NCBI GenBank assembly: GCA_021107335.1
Contig: JAIOSZ010000192.1
Location: forward strand, 1 to 12,729
Length of the DNA: 12,729 bases
Source: Desulfuromonadaceae bacterium
Lineage (GTDB): Bacteria > Desulfobacterota > Desulfuromonadia > Desulfuromonadales > Syntrophotaleaceae
Direction: 5' to 3'
The position numbers were made by a program, and so were the translations under genes. Positions 5,795-12,729 of this stretch are shown piece by piece. The first letter of the stretch is position 1; each line of letters starts with the position of its first letter. The notes beneath the pieces are model-generated. The model was not told the DNA's origin, made no database searches, and saw only the letters and a list, made by a program, of their open reading frames with translations.

Positions 5795-6490
5795 ATGGAA
5801 AGTCTCGTTTCCTTTTTAAGCCAGGCCGGTCCCATCGGCATCACCATCGTCGGTTCGTCGGTGATTGCCCTGTTTATCATTATCGAACGCTGCTGGGCCT
5901 TTCGCCAGTTGCGACTCAAGGATACCCGCCTGCTGCACCGGTTGCGTAAACGGGCCACCGAAGGATCCTATACCGAGGCCATGGATCTGGTGCAGGAGGA
6001 GTCCCATCCTTTGGCCCAAGTTATGGTGCCGGTATTAACCCGCCTCGCGGGGGCGAAACGGACCTCTCGCGCTGCCCTGGAAAAGGCTATCGCCCACGTG
6101 GCAGCCCGCGAAGTTCGACAGATGGAGCGTTTTTTGCCGACGCTGTTCTTGATTTCCAGCGTCACCCCGCTGCTGGGACTGTTCGGTACCGTTACCGGTA
6201 TGATCAAGGCTTTTCAGGCTATTCAACATCTCGGTGGCAAGGTTAATGCGTCAGTGCTGGCCGGAGGAATCTGGGAAGCGATGTTGACCACGGCCCTCGG
6301 TCTTGGTGTAGCGATTCCGGCCATGGTGGCGCACAACTATCTGCAGGGTAAGGTTCACGTGGTGGTCGCCGAAATCAAGGAAGAGTCGGGGGTGCTCCTC
6401 GATGAACTGGAAGAGGTGGGTCGATTCGATTCGACGGGCAAGGCCGCTTCGGCCCATGAAATTCACCAAGCGCAACAGGAGATCGGCTGA
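5795..6490 (+). CDS. exbB: ExbB/TolQ-family proton channel subunit
   Basis: Inner-membrane protein of the MotA/TolQ/ExbB family that, with ExbD, uses the proton gradient to energise TonB. The 231 residues have the family topology: TM1 at about 13-33, a cytoplasmic domain, TM2 at about 114-138 (LPTLFLISSVTPLLGLFGTVTGMIKAF, the signature region), and TM3 at about 153-180 (VLAGGIWEAMLTTALGLGVAIPA). ATG 5795 has GGAGGAG 9 nt upstream. The stop codon overlaps the exbD start by one base (TGATG), indicating translational coupling. TolQ is the alternative name, but a TonB gene follows and no tolA/tolB/pal is present, so ExbB is preferred. Confidence 0.9.
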   Translation: MESLVSFLSQAGPIGITIVGSSVIALFIIIERCWAFRQLRLKDTRLLHRLRKRATEGSYTEAMDLVQEESHPLAQVMVPVLTRLAGAKRTSRAALEKAIAHVAAREVRQMERFLPTLFLISSVTPLLGLFGTVTGMIKAFQAIQHLGGKVNASVLAGGIWEAMLTTALGLGVAIPAMVAHNYLQGKVHVVVAEIKEESGVLLDELEEVGRFDSTGKAASAHEIHQAQQEIG

Positions 6491-6885
6491 TGGATATCCC
6501 GGTACGGAGCACAAGCACCGGGCTCAACCTGACGCCGCTGATCGATATCGTCTTCTTGTTGCTGGTGTTTTTTCTATTGACCACCCAGTTTATCGAAGAA
6601 GATGGAATTGGGGTTAAATTGCCCAGTTCCAACTCTGTCACTACTCGGGATCGGGATGAGGTGGCGATAGCCATTACCCAAAAAGGGGATCTTTTTGTCC
6701 AGGGGCAGCGTCTTCCCCTCGCCAGTCTGACCGCTAAACTTGAGGAAGCATTGGGCGCTGACACAACAGTTGTGGTGCGGGGCGATCGCGAAGTGGCCCT
6801 GCAAACCTTGGTGTCGGTGATGGAAAAAGCCAAGGCAGCCGGAGCCGCCCGGCTGGTGGTCGCAACGCTGCAAGAGGGTAACTGA
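6490..6885 (+). CDS. exbD: ExbD/TolR-family biopolymer transport protein
   Basis: A 131-residue bitopic inner-membrane protein. A short cytoplasmic tail is followed by LTPLIDIVFLLLVFFLLTTQ (14-33), containing the family-conserved proton-handling aspartate (Asp19). The periplasmic domain (about 45-130) has the expected beta-alpha pattern ending in ADTTVVVRGDREVALQTLV and a last helix. It starts on the overlapping TGATG with exbB and ends 3 nt before tonB, so the three genes form one translational unit. Confidence 0.9.
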   Translation: MDIPVRSTSTGLNLTPLIDIVFLLLVFFLLTTQFIEEDGIGVKLPSSNSVTTRDRDEVAIAITQKGDLFVQGQRLPLASLTAKLEEALGADTTVVVRGDREVALQTLVSVMEKAKAAGAARLVVATLQEGN

Positions 6886-6888
6886 GCT

Positions 6889-7590
6889 ATGGTAGCTAGG
6901 CAGCGATGGGCCCTGGGAGGCTCTCTTCTCATCCATGCCGGTTTGGTATTGCTTCTCGGTGCCAGCCTGATGAGCCCAAAACGGGTTGTCAACCGTATCG
7001 AGATTGATCTTGAAGGAGCGGCCGCTCCTAACCAGACGCTCGGAGTGCAGGCACCGGATCCTTCTCAAATTCCAAATCAGCCTACTACCGTGGCTGTACC
7101 GGTTCAGACGACGGCCCCCATGCATCTGCAGATGCCTCAAGTAGTGCCGCCGCGGCCAGCGACCAGTTTCGATGCGGACGCTTCTATGGCGGCCCCCGCC
7201 GCTCCAGCATTGCCGGGTCCACCGGCGGTGGCCTTGCAGCGACCGGTGGGAGGCACCGCTGGCGGTGGTAGCGGTAAGCGTGGCACAGGTCGTGGTTCCG
7301 CTCTCGATGGCTACCGCAATAGCGTTCGTATACATATCGACCGGGCCAAGCGTTATCCGCTGATCGCTCAGCAACGGCGCATTGAAGGGGTAGCTGTCGT
7401 TTCTTTTCGGCTCAGCTCTGCTGGCAAAGTTATTGCCGGCCCCGACCTGGTTAAAGGCTCCGGTCACGGTCTTATCGACAGAGCTTCACTGCGCGCGGTA
7501 ACCCGGGGGGCTCCCTATCCAAAATATCCTGGTCCTGTAGACCCGGAAGGTCATTCTTTTGAAGTACCGGTGCGCTTTCATTTGAGATAA
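6889..7590 (+). CDS. tonB: TonB energy-transducing protein
   Basis: TonB carries energy from ExbB/ExbD across the periplasm to outer-membrane receptors. The 233-residue product has an N-terminal membrane anchor at about 9-28 (SLLIHAGLVLLLGASL) with the conserved Ser12/His16 pair used to contact ExbD. A Pro/Ala/Gln-rich linker (about 45-118) and a Gly-rich hinge (121-137) follow. The C-terminal TonB domain (about 139-233) has RYPLIAQQRRIEGVAVVSF, the usual YP turn at 156-157 and GxVxVxF strand, then SGHGLIDRASLRAV and APYPKYP. AGAGGG about 10 nt upstream can serve as ribosome-binding site. The linker is short and lacks the long Pro-Glu/Pro-Lys runs of enterobacterial TonB. No TonB-dependent receptor is in the window. 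Confidence 0.88.
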   Translation: MVARQRWALGGSLLIHAGLVLLLGASLMSPKRVVNRIEIDLEGAAAPNQTLGVQAPDPSQIPNQPTTVAVPVQTTAPMHLQMPQVVPPRPATSFDADASMAAPAAPALPGPPAVALQRPVGGTAGGGSGKRGTGRGSALDGYRNSVRIHIDRAKRYPLIAQQRRIEGVAVVSFRLSSAGKVIAGPDLVKGSGHGLIDRASLRAVTRGAPYPKYPGPVDPEGHSFEVPVRFHLR

Positions 7591-7660
7591 GACTTTTCGT
7601 TAAAATTCCCCGTCACAACGACTGTTTCCTTGCGGGTTTAAACCTCATGTTCTGTGACAT

Positions 7661-7690
7661 TTGACTCCCTTGCCAGACAGGGAGTATGAT
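7661..7690 (+). promoter_or_regulatory. Strong sigma70-type promoter of the orphan gene
   Basis: TTGACT (7661-7666) and TATGAT (7685-7690), each 5/6 to consensus, are separated by 18 bp. Transcription should start near 7697, leaving a leader of about 97 nt before the GTG start at 7794. The upstream ATG at 7686 lies inside the -10 box, so it cannot be the start in this transcript. Confidence 0.65.
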
Positions 7691-7697
7691 TAATCAT
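7664..7697 (+). promoter_or_regulatory. Two inverted repeats over the promoter (putative operators)
   Basis: ACTCCCT (7664-7670) and AGGGAGT (7679-7685) are perfect 7-bp arms around 8 nt, spanning the end of the -35 box through the spacer. Immediately next to it, ATGATTAATCAT (7686-7697) is a perfect 12-bp palindrome covering most of the -10 box and the likely start point. Both would block transcription when occupied. The second resembles the core of a Fur box, but the odd/even symmetry differs, so the regulator is unassigned. Confidence 0.5.
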
Positions 7698-7793
7698 GAC
7701 CTATTTAGTCCTCGTTGTGAAAATGAGGTGCTGCGTTTTGCTGTATCTAGCAATGGGGGGGCATGGTTCAAAGAACATGGGGAAGGAGTTGTC
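7698..7793 (+). promoter_or_regulatory. Three-hairpin 5' leader of the orphan gene
   Basis: Three consecutive stems are visible: CCTCGTT/AATGAGG (7710-7716 with 7722-7728, GTGAA loop), TTGCT/AGCAA (7738-7742 with 7749-7753) and CATGgTTC/GAACATG (7762-7769 with 7773-7779, one bulge, AAA loop). The last stem ends 1 nt before the ribosome-binding site GGAAGGAG (7781-7788). A translational control role is inferred. No known RNA family is recognised. Confidence 0.4.
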
Positions 7794-8144
7794 GTGAGGA
7801 AAATTGTAGAAATCACCCCGGTGACGCTGAGAAGATTGCGTAACTATGGGCAGGTTGCCGATAATAAGACGAAAATAGCTCACAAAAAACAGTGGATGGC
7901 CATGACTCTGGAGAGCATGCAGGAATATCAGGAACTTTTAAAATATTCCGATCGTGCCAGTGCCGTGGTCGGCTATGCTAGCTTCCTGTTTCGGGTGCAA
8001 AACGGCATGACACCTCCGCGAATCATCTATGGCGAGCAGCTGCTAAGAAACGTGCTGGTTCATCTGCTGAAAGAATTACACATCCCGATTGTGTTGGTCG
8101 AGGTGCCCGCAGAAGAGCACTCGGCTGTTGGTGTTCCTGGATGA
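7794..8144 (+). CDS. Hypothetical protein, 116 residues
   Basis: I do not recognise this family. The GTG at 7794 is chosen because GGAAGGAG (7781-7788) is ideally spaced and the only longer start, ATG 7686, is inside the -10 promoter box. The product is soluble, without signal peptide or membrane segment. Its N-terminal half is basic (VTLRRLRNYGQVADNKTKIAHKKQW, quoted in part), the middle is probably helical (MTLESMQEYQELLKYS), and the C-terminal half has an amphipathic helix then a hydrophobic strand (LHIPIVLVEVPA). Basic character would suit nucleic-acid binding, but no helix-turn-helix is clear. It is a single-gene unit with its own promoter and terminator, between the tonB cluster and the convergent efflux genes. 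Confidence 0.7.
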   Translation: MRKIVEITPVTLRRLRNYGQVADNKTKIAHKKQWMAMTLESMQEYQELLKYSDRASAVVGYASFLFRVQNGMTPPRIIYGEQLLRNVLVHLLKELHIPIVLVEVPAEEHSAVGVPG

Positions 8145-8191
8145 GGTAATGCACAGGTCGTTTGTTGCTGCTAGCAGGCAGGAAAGAAAGT

Positions 8192-8231
8192 AAAGGTCGT
8201 CGCGAGTGTAGAGCCGCGACGGCCTTTTTTT
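8192..8231 (+). terminator. Strong intrinsic terminator between convergent genes
   Basis: AAAGGTCGTCGCG (8192-8204) pairs over 13 bp, with one G-U, with CGCGACGGCCTTT (8215-8227) around a 10-nt loop, followed by T's to 8231. It ends the orphan gene. The complementary strand also has a T-rich stretch after the stem, so it may stop the convergent RND operon too, whose last stop codon touches it. Confidence 0.9.
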
Positions 8232-11200
8232 ATTCTCTTTCTTTGTCGTGATCGCGGGCCACCAACATATAGATCGATGGGACGATAAACAGAGTGAAGA
8301 GACTGCCGATGAACATGCCGCCGACCAGCACCAGGCCGATGGAGTTACGGGCTGCTGCGCCGGCGCCGCTAACTAGAGTCAGAGGGAAATGGCCGGCGAT
8401 GGTCGCGGCACTGGTCATGAGAATTGGCCGCAGGCGAATCGTCGAGGCCTGGCGGATGGCCTCGAGTTTGGATAGGCCGCTTAACTGTTGCTGATTGGCA
8501 AATTCGACGATGAGTATACCGTTTTTGGCCACTAGTCCAACCAGGGTCACCAGACCGACCTGGGAATAAATATTCAAGGTTGTGGTCCAGCCGCCGGTCC
8601 AAAAGCTTACACTTGGATCTGGGATTTTCAAAAAGGTGAAGAGCAGGGCGCCGAAAATGCCCAGAGGTACGGAGCCGGCAAGAATGACAAAGGGATCGCG
8701 AAAACTATTGAACTGGGCCGCCAACACCAGAAAGATCAGGGCTATGGCCAGCGCAAAAGCGGGCAGAAACCGGCCGCTTTCGGTCCGCAATTGGCGGGAT
8801 TCGCCGGTGTAGTCGATGGCATAACCGGCTGGCAAGATTTTTGCCGCTTCATCTTCTAGAAATTGTAAGGCTTCATCCAGGGGCCGCATGGAAACCCCGC
8901 TTAGCTTGACGGCGTTGAGTTGCTGTAAGCGGTTGAGTGATCGCGGAACGGTGCTGTTGCGGATGGTGGCGATGGTGCTGAGGGGCACCAATTGGCCGGC
9001 GGGGCCGGTGACATGGATGTTTTGCAGCTGTTCCGGGGTCAGACGGTCGCTCCGTTGAATCTGCGGAATGACCTTATAGCTGCGGCCGGCGATGTCGAAC
9101 CGATTAACATAGGCGCCGCCGACCATAGCTGCCAGGTCGCCACCGACCTGCTGCAGGTCGAGGCCGAGCATGGCCACCTTATCGCGATCGATGATGAATT
9201 CACTCTGGGGTTGATCGATTTTGACGTCAATAATCGGTGGAAACAAGAACATGCCGCTCTGCATAGCTTTGAGCTGTAGTTGCTGAGCGAATTGCAGAAT
9301 TTGCTCGGTCTCGGCCGTAGAGGCGATGACGAATTCCACCGGGAAGTCGCCGCCACCGGGCAGCGCCGGAGGCGTGACCGGAAACATGCGAATGCCAGGG
9401 ATGCCGCTCAATTTCTGCTGAACCTCCGGCATAATCTGAAACACGGTGCGCTTGCGCTGTTCCCAGGGTTTGGTGACCAAGCCGCCGAAGCCGGAAGTTG
9501 CCGAAGTGAGCTGAAAGGTGAAGTCGGTCTCTGGAATGCCGAGAAAAATATCGTTGGCCGCAGTGGCGTAGCGACTGGTCTGGTCCAGAGAGGCATCGGC
9601 CGAGGCTTCAAGGATGCCGAAAATAACCCCCTGGTCCTCGCTTGGCGCCAGCTCCACCGGTGACATGAGGTAGAGGGGTACCGTTAGCAAGGTGATAGAA
9701 ATCCAGACCAGATAGACCGCCGGTCGGCAGCTGAGGGTGAAGTCGAGGAGACGAACGTAGCCGTTGCGGGCCCGATTAAAGAGACGGACGCTGGTGGCGG
9801 CCAGGCCGTGGTCCTGAATGTCCGGTTTGAGCAGATAGGCCGACATCATCGGCGATAGGGTCAAGGCGACCACGGTAGAAATGATCACCGCGCCGGCCAG
9901 GGTGAAGACGAACTCCCGGAACAGGGCCCCGGTCAGGCCGCCCTGCAGACCGATGGGAGCGTAGACGGCTGCTAGCACGATGGTGGTGGCAATAACCGGC
10001 CCGACCAGCTCTCGAGCCCCCTGGATCGCGGCATCCAGGGGCTTGAGTCCCTTGCGCAACAGGCGCTCGACATTTTCCACCATGACGATCGCGTCGTCGA
10101 CCACCAATCCTACCGAAAGGACGATGGCCAGCAGGGTCAGCAGGTTGATGGTAAAGCCGAAGACCTGCATCAGAAAGACCGCCCCGATGAGCGACAGGGG
10201 GATGGCCACCACCGGCACCAGCACAGAACGTAGCGAGCCGAGAAACAAAAAGATCACCACCACCACGATGAACAGGGTCTCAATCAGGGTCTTGATCACC
10301 TCGTCGATGGCATCCTGAATATATTCGGTGCCGTCGTAGGCGACTCGCGCCGAAATGCCCTGGGGCAGATCCCGTTGGATGGCTTCCATCTCTTGGCGAA
10401 TGCGTTGAATGACGTCCAGGGCGTTGGCGTTAGGTAAGGACCAGATACCCATGAAGACCGCTGTTTGACCAGAAAATCGTACTTCTTGAGTGTAGTTTTC
10501 AGCTCCCAGCATGACATCGGCGATATCCGCCAGGCGGACGAAGTCACCGTCCTGTTGGCGGATCACCAGCCGGCGGAATTCCTCAACCGTCTGCAGATTA
10601 GTGTTGGCAGTAAGGTTGACCTGAATCAAGGCACCCTTGGTCTGGCCGAGGGCGGCCAGGTAGTTGTTGGCCGCCAGGGCCTTGCGAACCTGGGCCGGAC
10701 TGACGTTGAAGGCCGCCATGCGCTCCGGTTTCAGCCAGATACGCATGGCGAAGGTCCGGGCGCCGAGGATGTCCGCTCGTTGCACCCCTTCCACGGCGGC
10801 CAGGCGAGGCTGAACGACTCGGGTCAGGTAGTCGGTGATCTCGTTCTGCAGCAGCACATCGGAAGAGAAGCTTAAGTAGGCCGAGGCGAAAGCGCTGTCG
10901 GCCGACTCGATATTGATGATCGGTACCTCGGCTTCTGGCGGCAGGTCGTTGCGCACCTGGTCGACCTTAGAGCTGATCTCTGACAGGGCTTTGGTCGAGT
11001 CGTAGTTGAGTTTGAGGCGGACTTTGATGGTGGAAAGACCCAGGGCGCTCTGCGACTCAATATAGTCGATGCCGTCGGCCGCAGCGATGGCCCGTTCCAG
11101 GGGGGTGGTGATAAAGCCCCGTACCAGATCGGCGCTGGCGCCGACGTAGACGGTAGTTACCGTCACCGCGGCATTCTCGCTGCGCGGATACTGACGAACA

Positions 11201-11298
11201 TTGAGGGAACGGATGGCCTGCAGCCCGGCGATGGTTATCAGTAGGCTGACCACTAGGGCCAGTACCGGGCGACGTATAAATAGATCGGTAAAATGCAT
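8230..11298 (-). CDS. RND efflux pump, HAE-1 (AcrB/MexB-like) inner-membrane transporter
   Basis: The 1022-residue length and layout are those of hydrophobe/amphiphile RND pumps, which expel lipophilic compounds by proton antiport. TM1 is at about 10-28. A large periplasmic domain precedes the central TM block, with a second periplasmic domain between about 560 and 870 and a last TM block to the end. The proton-relay residues are present: Asp401-Asp402 in GLVVDDAIVMVENVER and Lys925 in GLVAKNGILIVEFANQ. The ATG at 11296-11298 has no clear ribosome-binding site; GGA lies about 12 nt upstream, so coupling with the adaptor gene 79 nt upstream is plausible. Substrate cannot be read from sequence. 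It is convergent with the orphan gene. Confidence 0.93.
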   Translation of the reverse strand: MHFTDLFIRRPVLALVVSLLITIAGLQAIRSLNVRQYPRSENAAVTVTTVYVGASADLVRGFITTPLERAIAAADGIDYIESQSALGLSTIKVRLKLNYDSTKALSEISSKVDQVRNDLPPEAEVPIINIESADSAFASAYLSFSSDVLLQNEITDYLTRVVQPRLAAVEGVQRADILGARTFAMRIWLKPERMAAFNVSPAQVRKALAANNYLAALGQTKGALIQVNLTANTNLQTVEEFRRLVIRQQDGDFVRLADIADVMLGAENYTQEVRFSGQTAVFMGIWSLPNANALDVIQRIRQEMEAIQRDLPQGISARVAYDGTEYIQDAIDEVIKTLIETLFIVVVVIFLFLGSLRSVLVPVVAIPLSLIGAVFLMQVFGFTINLLTLLAIVLSVGLVVDDAIVMVENVERLLRKGLKPLDAAIQGARELVGPVIATTIVLAAVYAPIGLQGGLTGALFREFVFTLAGAVIISTVVALTLSPMMSAYLLKPDIQDHGLAATSVRLFNRARNGYVRLLDFTLSCRPAVYLVWISITLLTVPLYLMSPVELAPSEDQGVIFGILEASADASLDQTSRYATAANDIFLGIPETDFTFQLTSATSGFGGLVTKPWEQRKRTVFQIMPEVQQKLSGIPGIRMFPVTPPALPGGGDFPVEFVIASTAETEQILQFAQQLQLKAMQSGMFLFPPIIDVKIDQPQSEFIIDRDKVAMLGLDLQQVGGDLAAMVGGAYVNRFDIAGRSYKVIPQIQRSDRLTPEQLQNIHVTGPAGQLVPLSTIATIRNSTVPRSLNRLQQLNAVKLSGVSMRPLDEALQFLEDEAAKILPAGYAIDYTGESRQLRTESGRFLPAFALAIALIFLVLAAQFNSFRDPFVILAGSVPLGIFGALLFTFLKIPDPSVSFWTGGWTTTLNIYSQVGLVTLVGLVAKNGILIVEFANQQQLSGLSKLEAIRQASTIRLRPILMTSAATIAGHFPLTLVSGAGAAARNSIGLVLVGGMFIGSLFTLFIVPSIYMLVARDHDKERE

Positions 11299-11365
11299 GA
11301 CAGCAGTTGTCCGCTAAGTGGTTAAGTGAAGCAGGTGGCAGGCATCAGTTACTGAGGCTTACGAG

Positions 11366-11380
11366 ATGGCTAAACCATCA
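11366..11380 (-). repeat. Short palindromic motif after stop codon (copy 2 of TGATGGYTTAGCCAT)
   Basis: On the minus strand TGATGGTTTAGCCAT starts with the adaptor gene's stop codon and can fold as GATGG-TTTAG-CCATC (11365-11379). It differs at one position from the copy at 4538-4552. It lies between the adaptor and pump genes and could act as an mRNA-stability or spacing hairpin. Confidence 0.3.
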
Positions 11381-12508
11381 ATTGTTCTCGGGTGTCGGGG
11401 CGATATCGAATGTAGGCGCCAAGGTATTGTCGATGATCACCTGTTGGCCGTTGCGCAACTTGAAAACGCCGCTGCTGGCTAGCCTCTGGCCAGCTTCCAG
11501 ACCGGACTGCACTGCCACAAAATCACCACGCTTCTCGCCCAGCCGTATAAATTGTTGGCGCAAGGCCAGCCCCGATTCACCGTCTGGCTGGTCCGGTTGT
11601 TCTTCGATGAGGAACACTGAATCGCTATAGGGCGCATAGAGTACCGCCGTGGCCGGAATGATCAACATCTGTTGCTTCGTTGGCAGCACCACTTTCGCTT
11701 CAACAAACATGCCGGGAAGCAAAATGTCCTCCGGGTTAGTCAGCGTTGCCTGCAGGCGAATATTGCGGGTGTCGCTATCGATCTCGGGGCTGATCGTGGT
11801 GAGCTGCCCCTCGACGTTTCGGTTGGGAAAGGCGTCGCTGGTTACCCGCACGTTCAAGCCGGTGCGCAGCTTGGACAGATTTTGCTGGGGCAGGGAAAAG
11901 TTGAGATAGATGGGGTCGAGAGTCTGTAGCGAAACGATTTCCTGGCCCGATTGCAGCTGTTGGCCCAAGTCGACTTGACGAATGCCAAGCCGGCCGCTAA
12001 AGGGGGCACGGATGGTCTTCTTGGCAATGGTGGCGTGAATGTCGTCAGCCTCGGCGATGGCCTGGCGAAATTTGGTTACCGCGCTGTCGTATTCAGCTTG
12101 GGAGACGATCTTTTCCGCTAACAGTTTGTCGGCTCGTTCTAAGTTAACCTTCGCCAGATCGGAGGCCGCCTTAGCGCCGGGTAACAAGGCTTGCTCTGAA
12201 GAAGTGTCCTGCTCCAGCAGCAGGGTACCTTTGGCAACCATGGCACCGGATTGAAAATGGATGCCAGTGATCTTGCCTGCAAGTTCGGCGGCCACATTCA
12301 TGCCCTGTACGGCTTTTAAGGAACCGATGGCGGGCAGCAGGGTTTCCCAGGTAGTACTGACCACCTCGGTGCTGGTGACGGTTTCCGCCGGGGGACGAAA
12401 TTGGGCGCCTTGGTCGATCATCTTGCGGATCTGCAGAAATTTGGTGCCGGCTAAAGCGCCAATCAGCAGTAGCAGGCCGAGAACGGTTACCAGGATGCGT
12501 TTGGTCAT
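11378..12508 (-). CDS. RND efflux periplasmic adaptor (membrane fusion protein)
   Basis: The 376-residue adaptor would join the RND pump to an outer-membrane channel. An N-terminal membrane anchor (about 4-22, no lipobox cysteine, so not a lipoprotein) is followed by the split lipoyl domain (about 70-100 and 164-195; GKITGIHFQSGAMVAKG and IRAPFSGRLG are typical). An alpha-hairpin (about 103-163, LAKVNLERADKLLAEKIVSQAEYD), a beta-barrel (about 198-275, ending in LLPGMFVEAKVVLP) and a membrane-proximal domain (about 276-360) follow. AGGA at 12519-12522 precedes the ATG by 10 nt. It is transcribed first, with the pump gene next. No TolC-like gene follows, so the channel must be encoded elsewhere. 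Confidence 0.93.
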   Translation of the reverse strand: MTKRILVTVLGLLLLIGALAGTKFLQIRKMIDQGAQFRPPAETVTSTEVVSTTWETLLPAIGSLKAVQGMNVAAELAGKITGIHFQSGAMVAKGTLLLEQDTSSEQALLPGAKAASDLAKVNLERADKLLAEKIVSQAEYDSAVTKFRQAIAEADDIHATIAKKTIRAPFSGRLGIRQVDLGQQLQSGQEIVSLQTLDPIYLNFSLPQQNLSKLRTGLNVRVTSDAFPNRNVEGQLTTISPEIDSDTRNIRLQATLTNPEDILLPGMFVEAKVVLPTKQQMLIIPATAVLYAPYSDSVFLIEEQPDQPDGESGLALRQQFIRLGEKRGDFVAVQSGLEAGQRLASSGVFKLRNGQQVIIDNTLAPTFDIAPTPENN

Positions 12509-12620
12509 TTTTTCGATGTCCTGTCAAAAGTGGTCGTTGCCGGTGGGGCGGGGTGAAGCGAAGCAATATATGGCTGACGGTGCAGTTGCAGCGTAAGCCG
12601 TTTTTTATGAAAAAACCAAG

Positions 12621-12648
12621 ATTAAGATGAGGGCGGGGGTGCTGTCAA
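12621..12648 (-). promoter_or_regulatory. Candidate promoter of the RND efflux operon
   Basis: On the minus strand a perfect TTGACA (12643-12648) and CTTAAT (12621-12626, 4/6) are separated by 16 bp. Short arms GCTGT (12641-12645) and ACAGC (12656-12660) flank and overlap the -35 box and might be an operator, though 5-bp arms are weak evidence. No regulator gene lies within the window. The rest of 12509-12729 shows no gene. Confidence 0.45.
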
Positions 12649-12729
12649 TGTGCAAACAGCCGGAGCCTGGAAAAGGTTCGCTAAATTAATGATAGTTGTT
12701 TGCTGAACAAGGAAAAGAACCGGCAGCAG

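Noticed and set aside
6574..7467. Minus-strand 297-residue open frame opposite exbD/tonB.
   Set aside because: It lies antisense to clearly coding exbD and tonB, has no recognisable motif, and long antisense frames are common in GC-rich genes.
7686..7793. Longer 152-residue version of the orphan protein from ATG 7686.
   Set aside because: The ATG is within the -10 box and has no spaced ribosome-binding site, whereas GTG 7794 has an ideal one.
9280..9663. Plus-strand 127-residue open frame inside the RND pump gene.
   Set aside because: Shadow of the pump gene; no family resemblance or context.

Overview
The window looks like a chromosomal segment of a moderately GC-rich Gram-negative bacterium. 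The Gram-negative assignment rests on a TonB-ExbB-ExbD energy-coupling system and an RND efflux pump with its periplasmic adaptor. The combination of a DRTGG-type P-loop protein, a dedicated ECF transporter and a stand-alone TiaS-like protein makes a Desulfuromonadales-type (former delta-proteobacterial) anaerobe my best guess. That assignment is inference from gene content; no rRNA or tRNA gene is visible to confirm it.

Layout. (1) 1-782, minus strand: the 5' part of a dethiobiotin-synthetase-like P-loop protein, cut by the window edge, with its own promoter at 828-855. (2) 783-1113: a divergent control region. It holds a good plus-strand sigma70-type promoter (966-994) whose spacer is filled by a perfect inverted repeat, followed by a leader of about 113 nt with mutually exclusive hairpins. 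(3) 1114-4802 and probably to 5661, plus strand: a tight gene run encoding a fused double ATPase, EcfT, a six-helix membrane protein in the S-component position, a TiaS-like protein of 246 residues and a 67-residue four-cysteine protein. A secreted protein built from about ten 24-residue units, seven of them with a DxDxDG motif, follows. (4) 5795-7590, plus strand: exbB-exbD-tonB, with touching or nearly touching reading frames. (5) 7661-8144, plus strand: an orphan gene for a 116-residue protein of unknown function, with a strong promoter, two inverted repeats over the promoter and a leader of three hairpins. It ends at a strong terminator (8192-8231). (6) 8230-12508, minus strand: an RND multidrug-type pump and its membrane-fusion adaptor, adaptor first. 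A candidate promoter lies at 12621-12648.

How the parts work together. The ECF genes form a self-contained importer for an unknown small molecule (two ATPase sites, coupling protein, putative substrate-binding membrane component). The TiaS-like protein downstream could act on the imported compound or a derivative. This transporter plus enzyme plus structured leader is the best candidate here for an undescribed system. The ExbB-ExbD-TonB set would energise outer-membrane receptors encoded elsewhere. The RND pair needs a TolC-type outer-membrane channel, which is not in the window.
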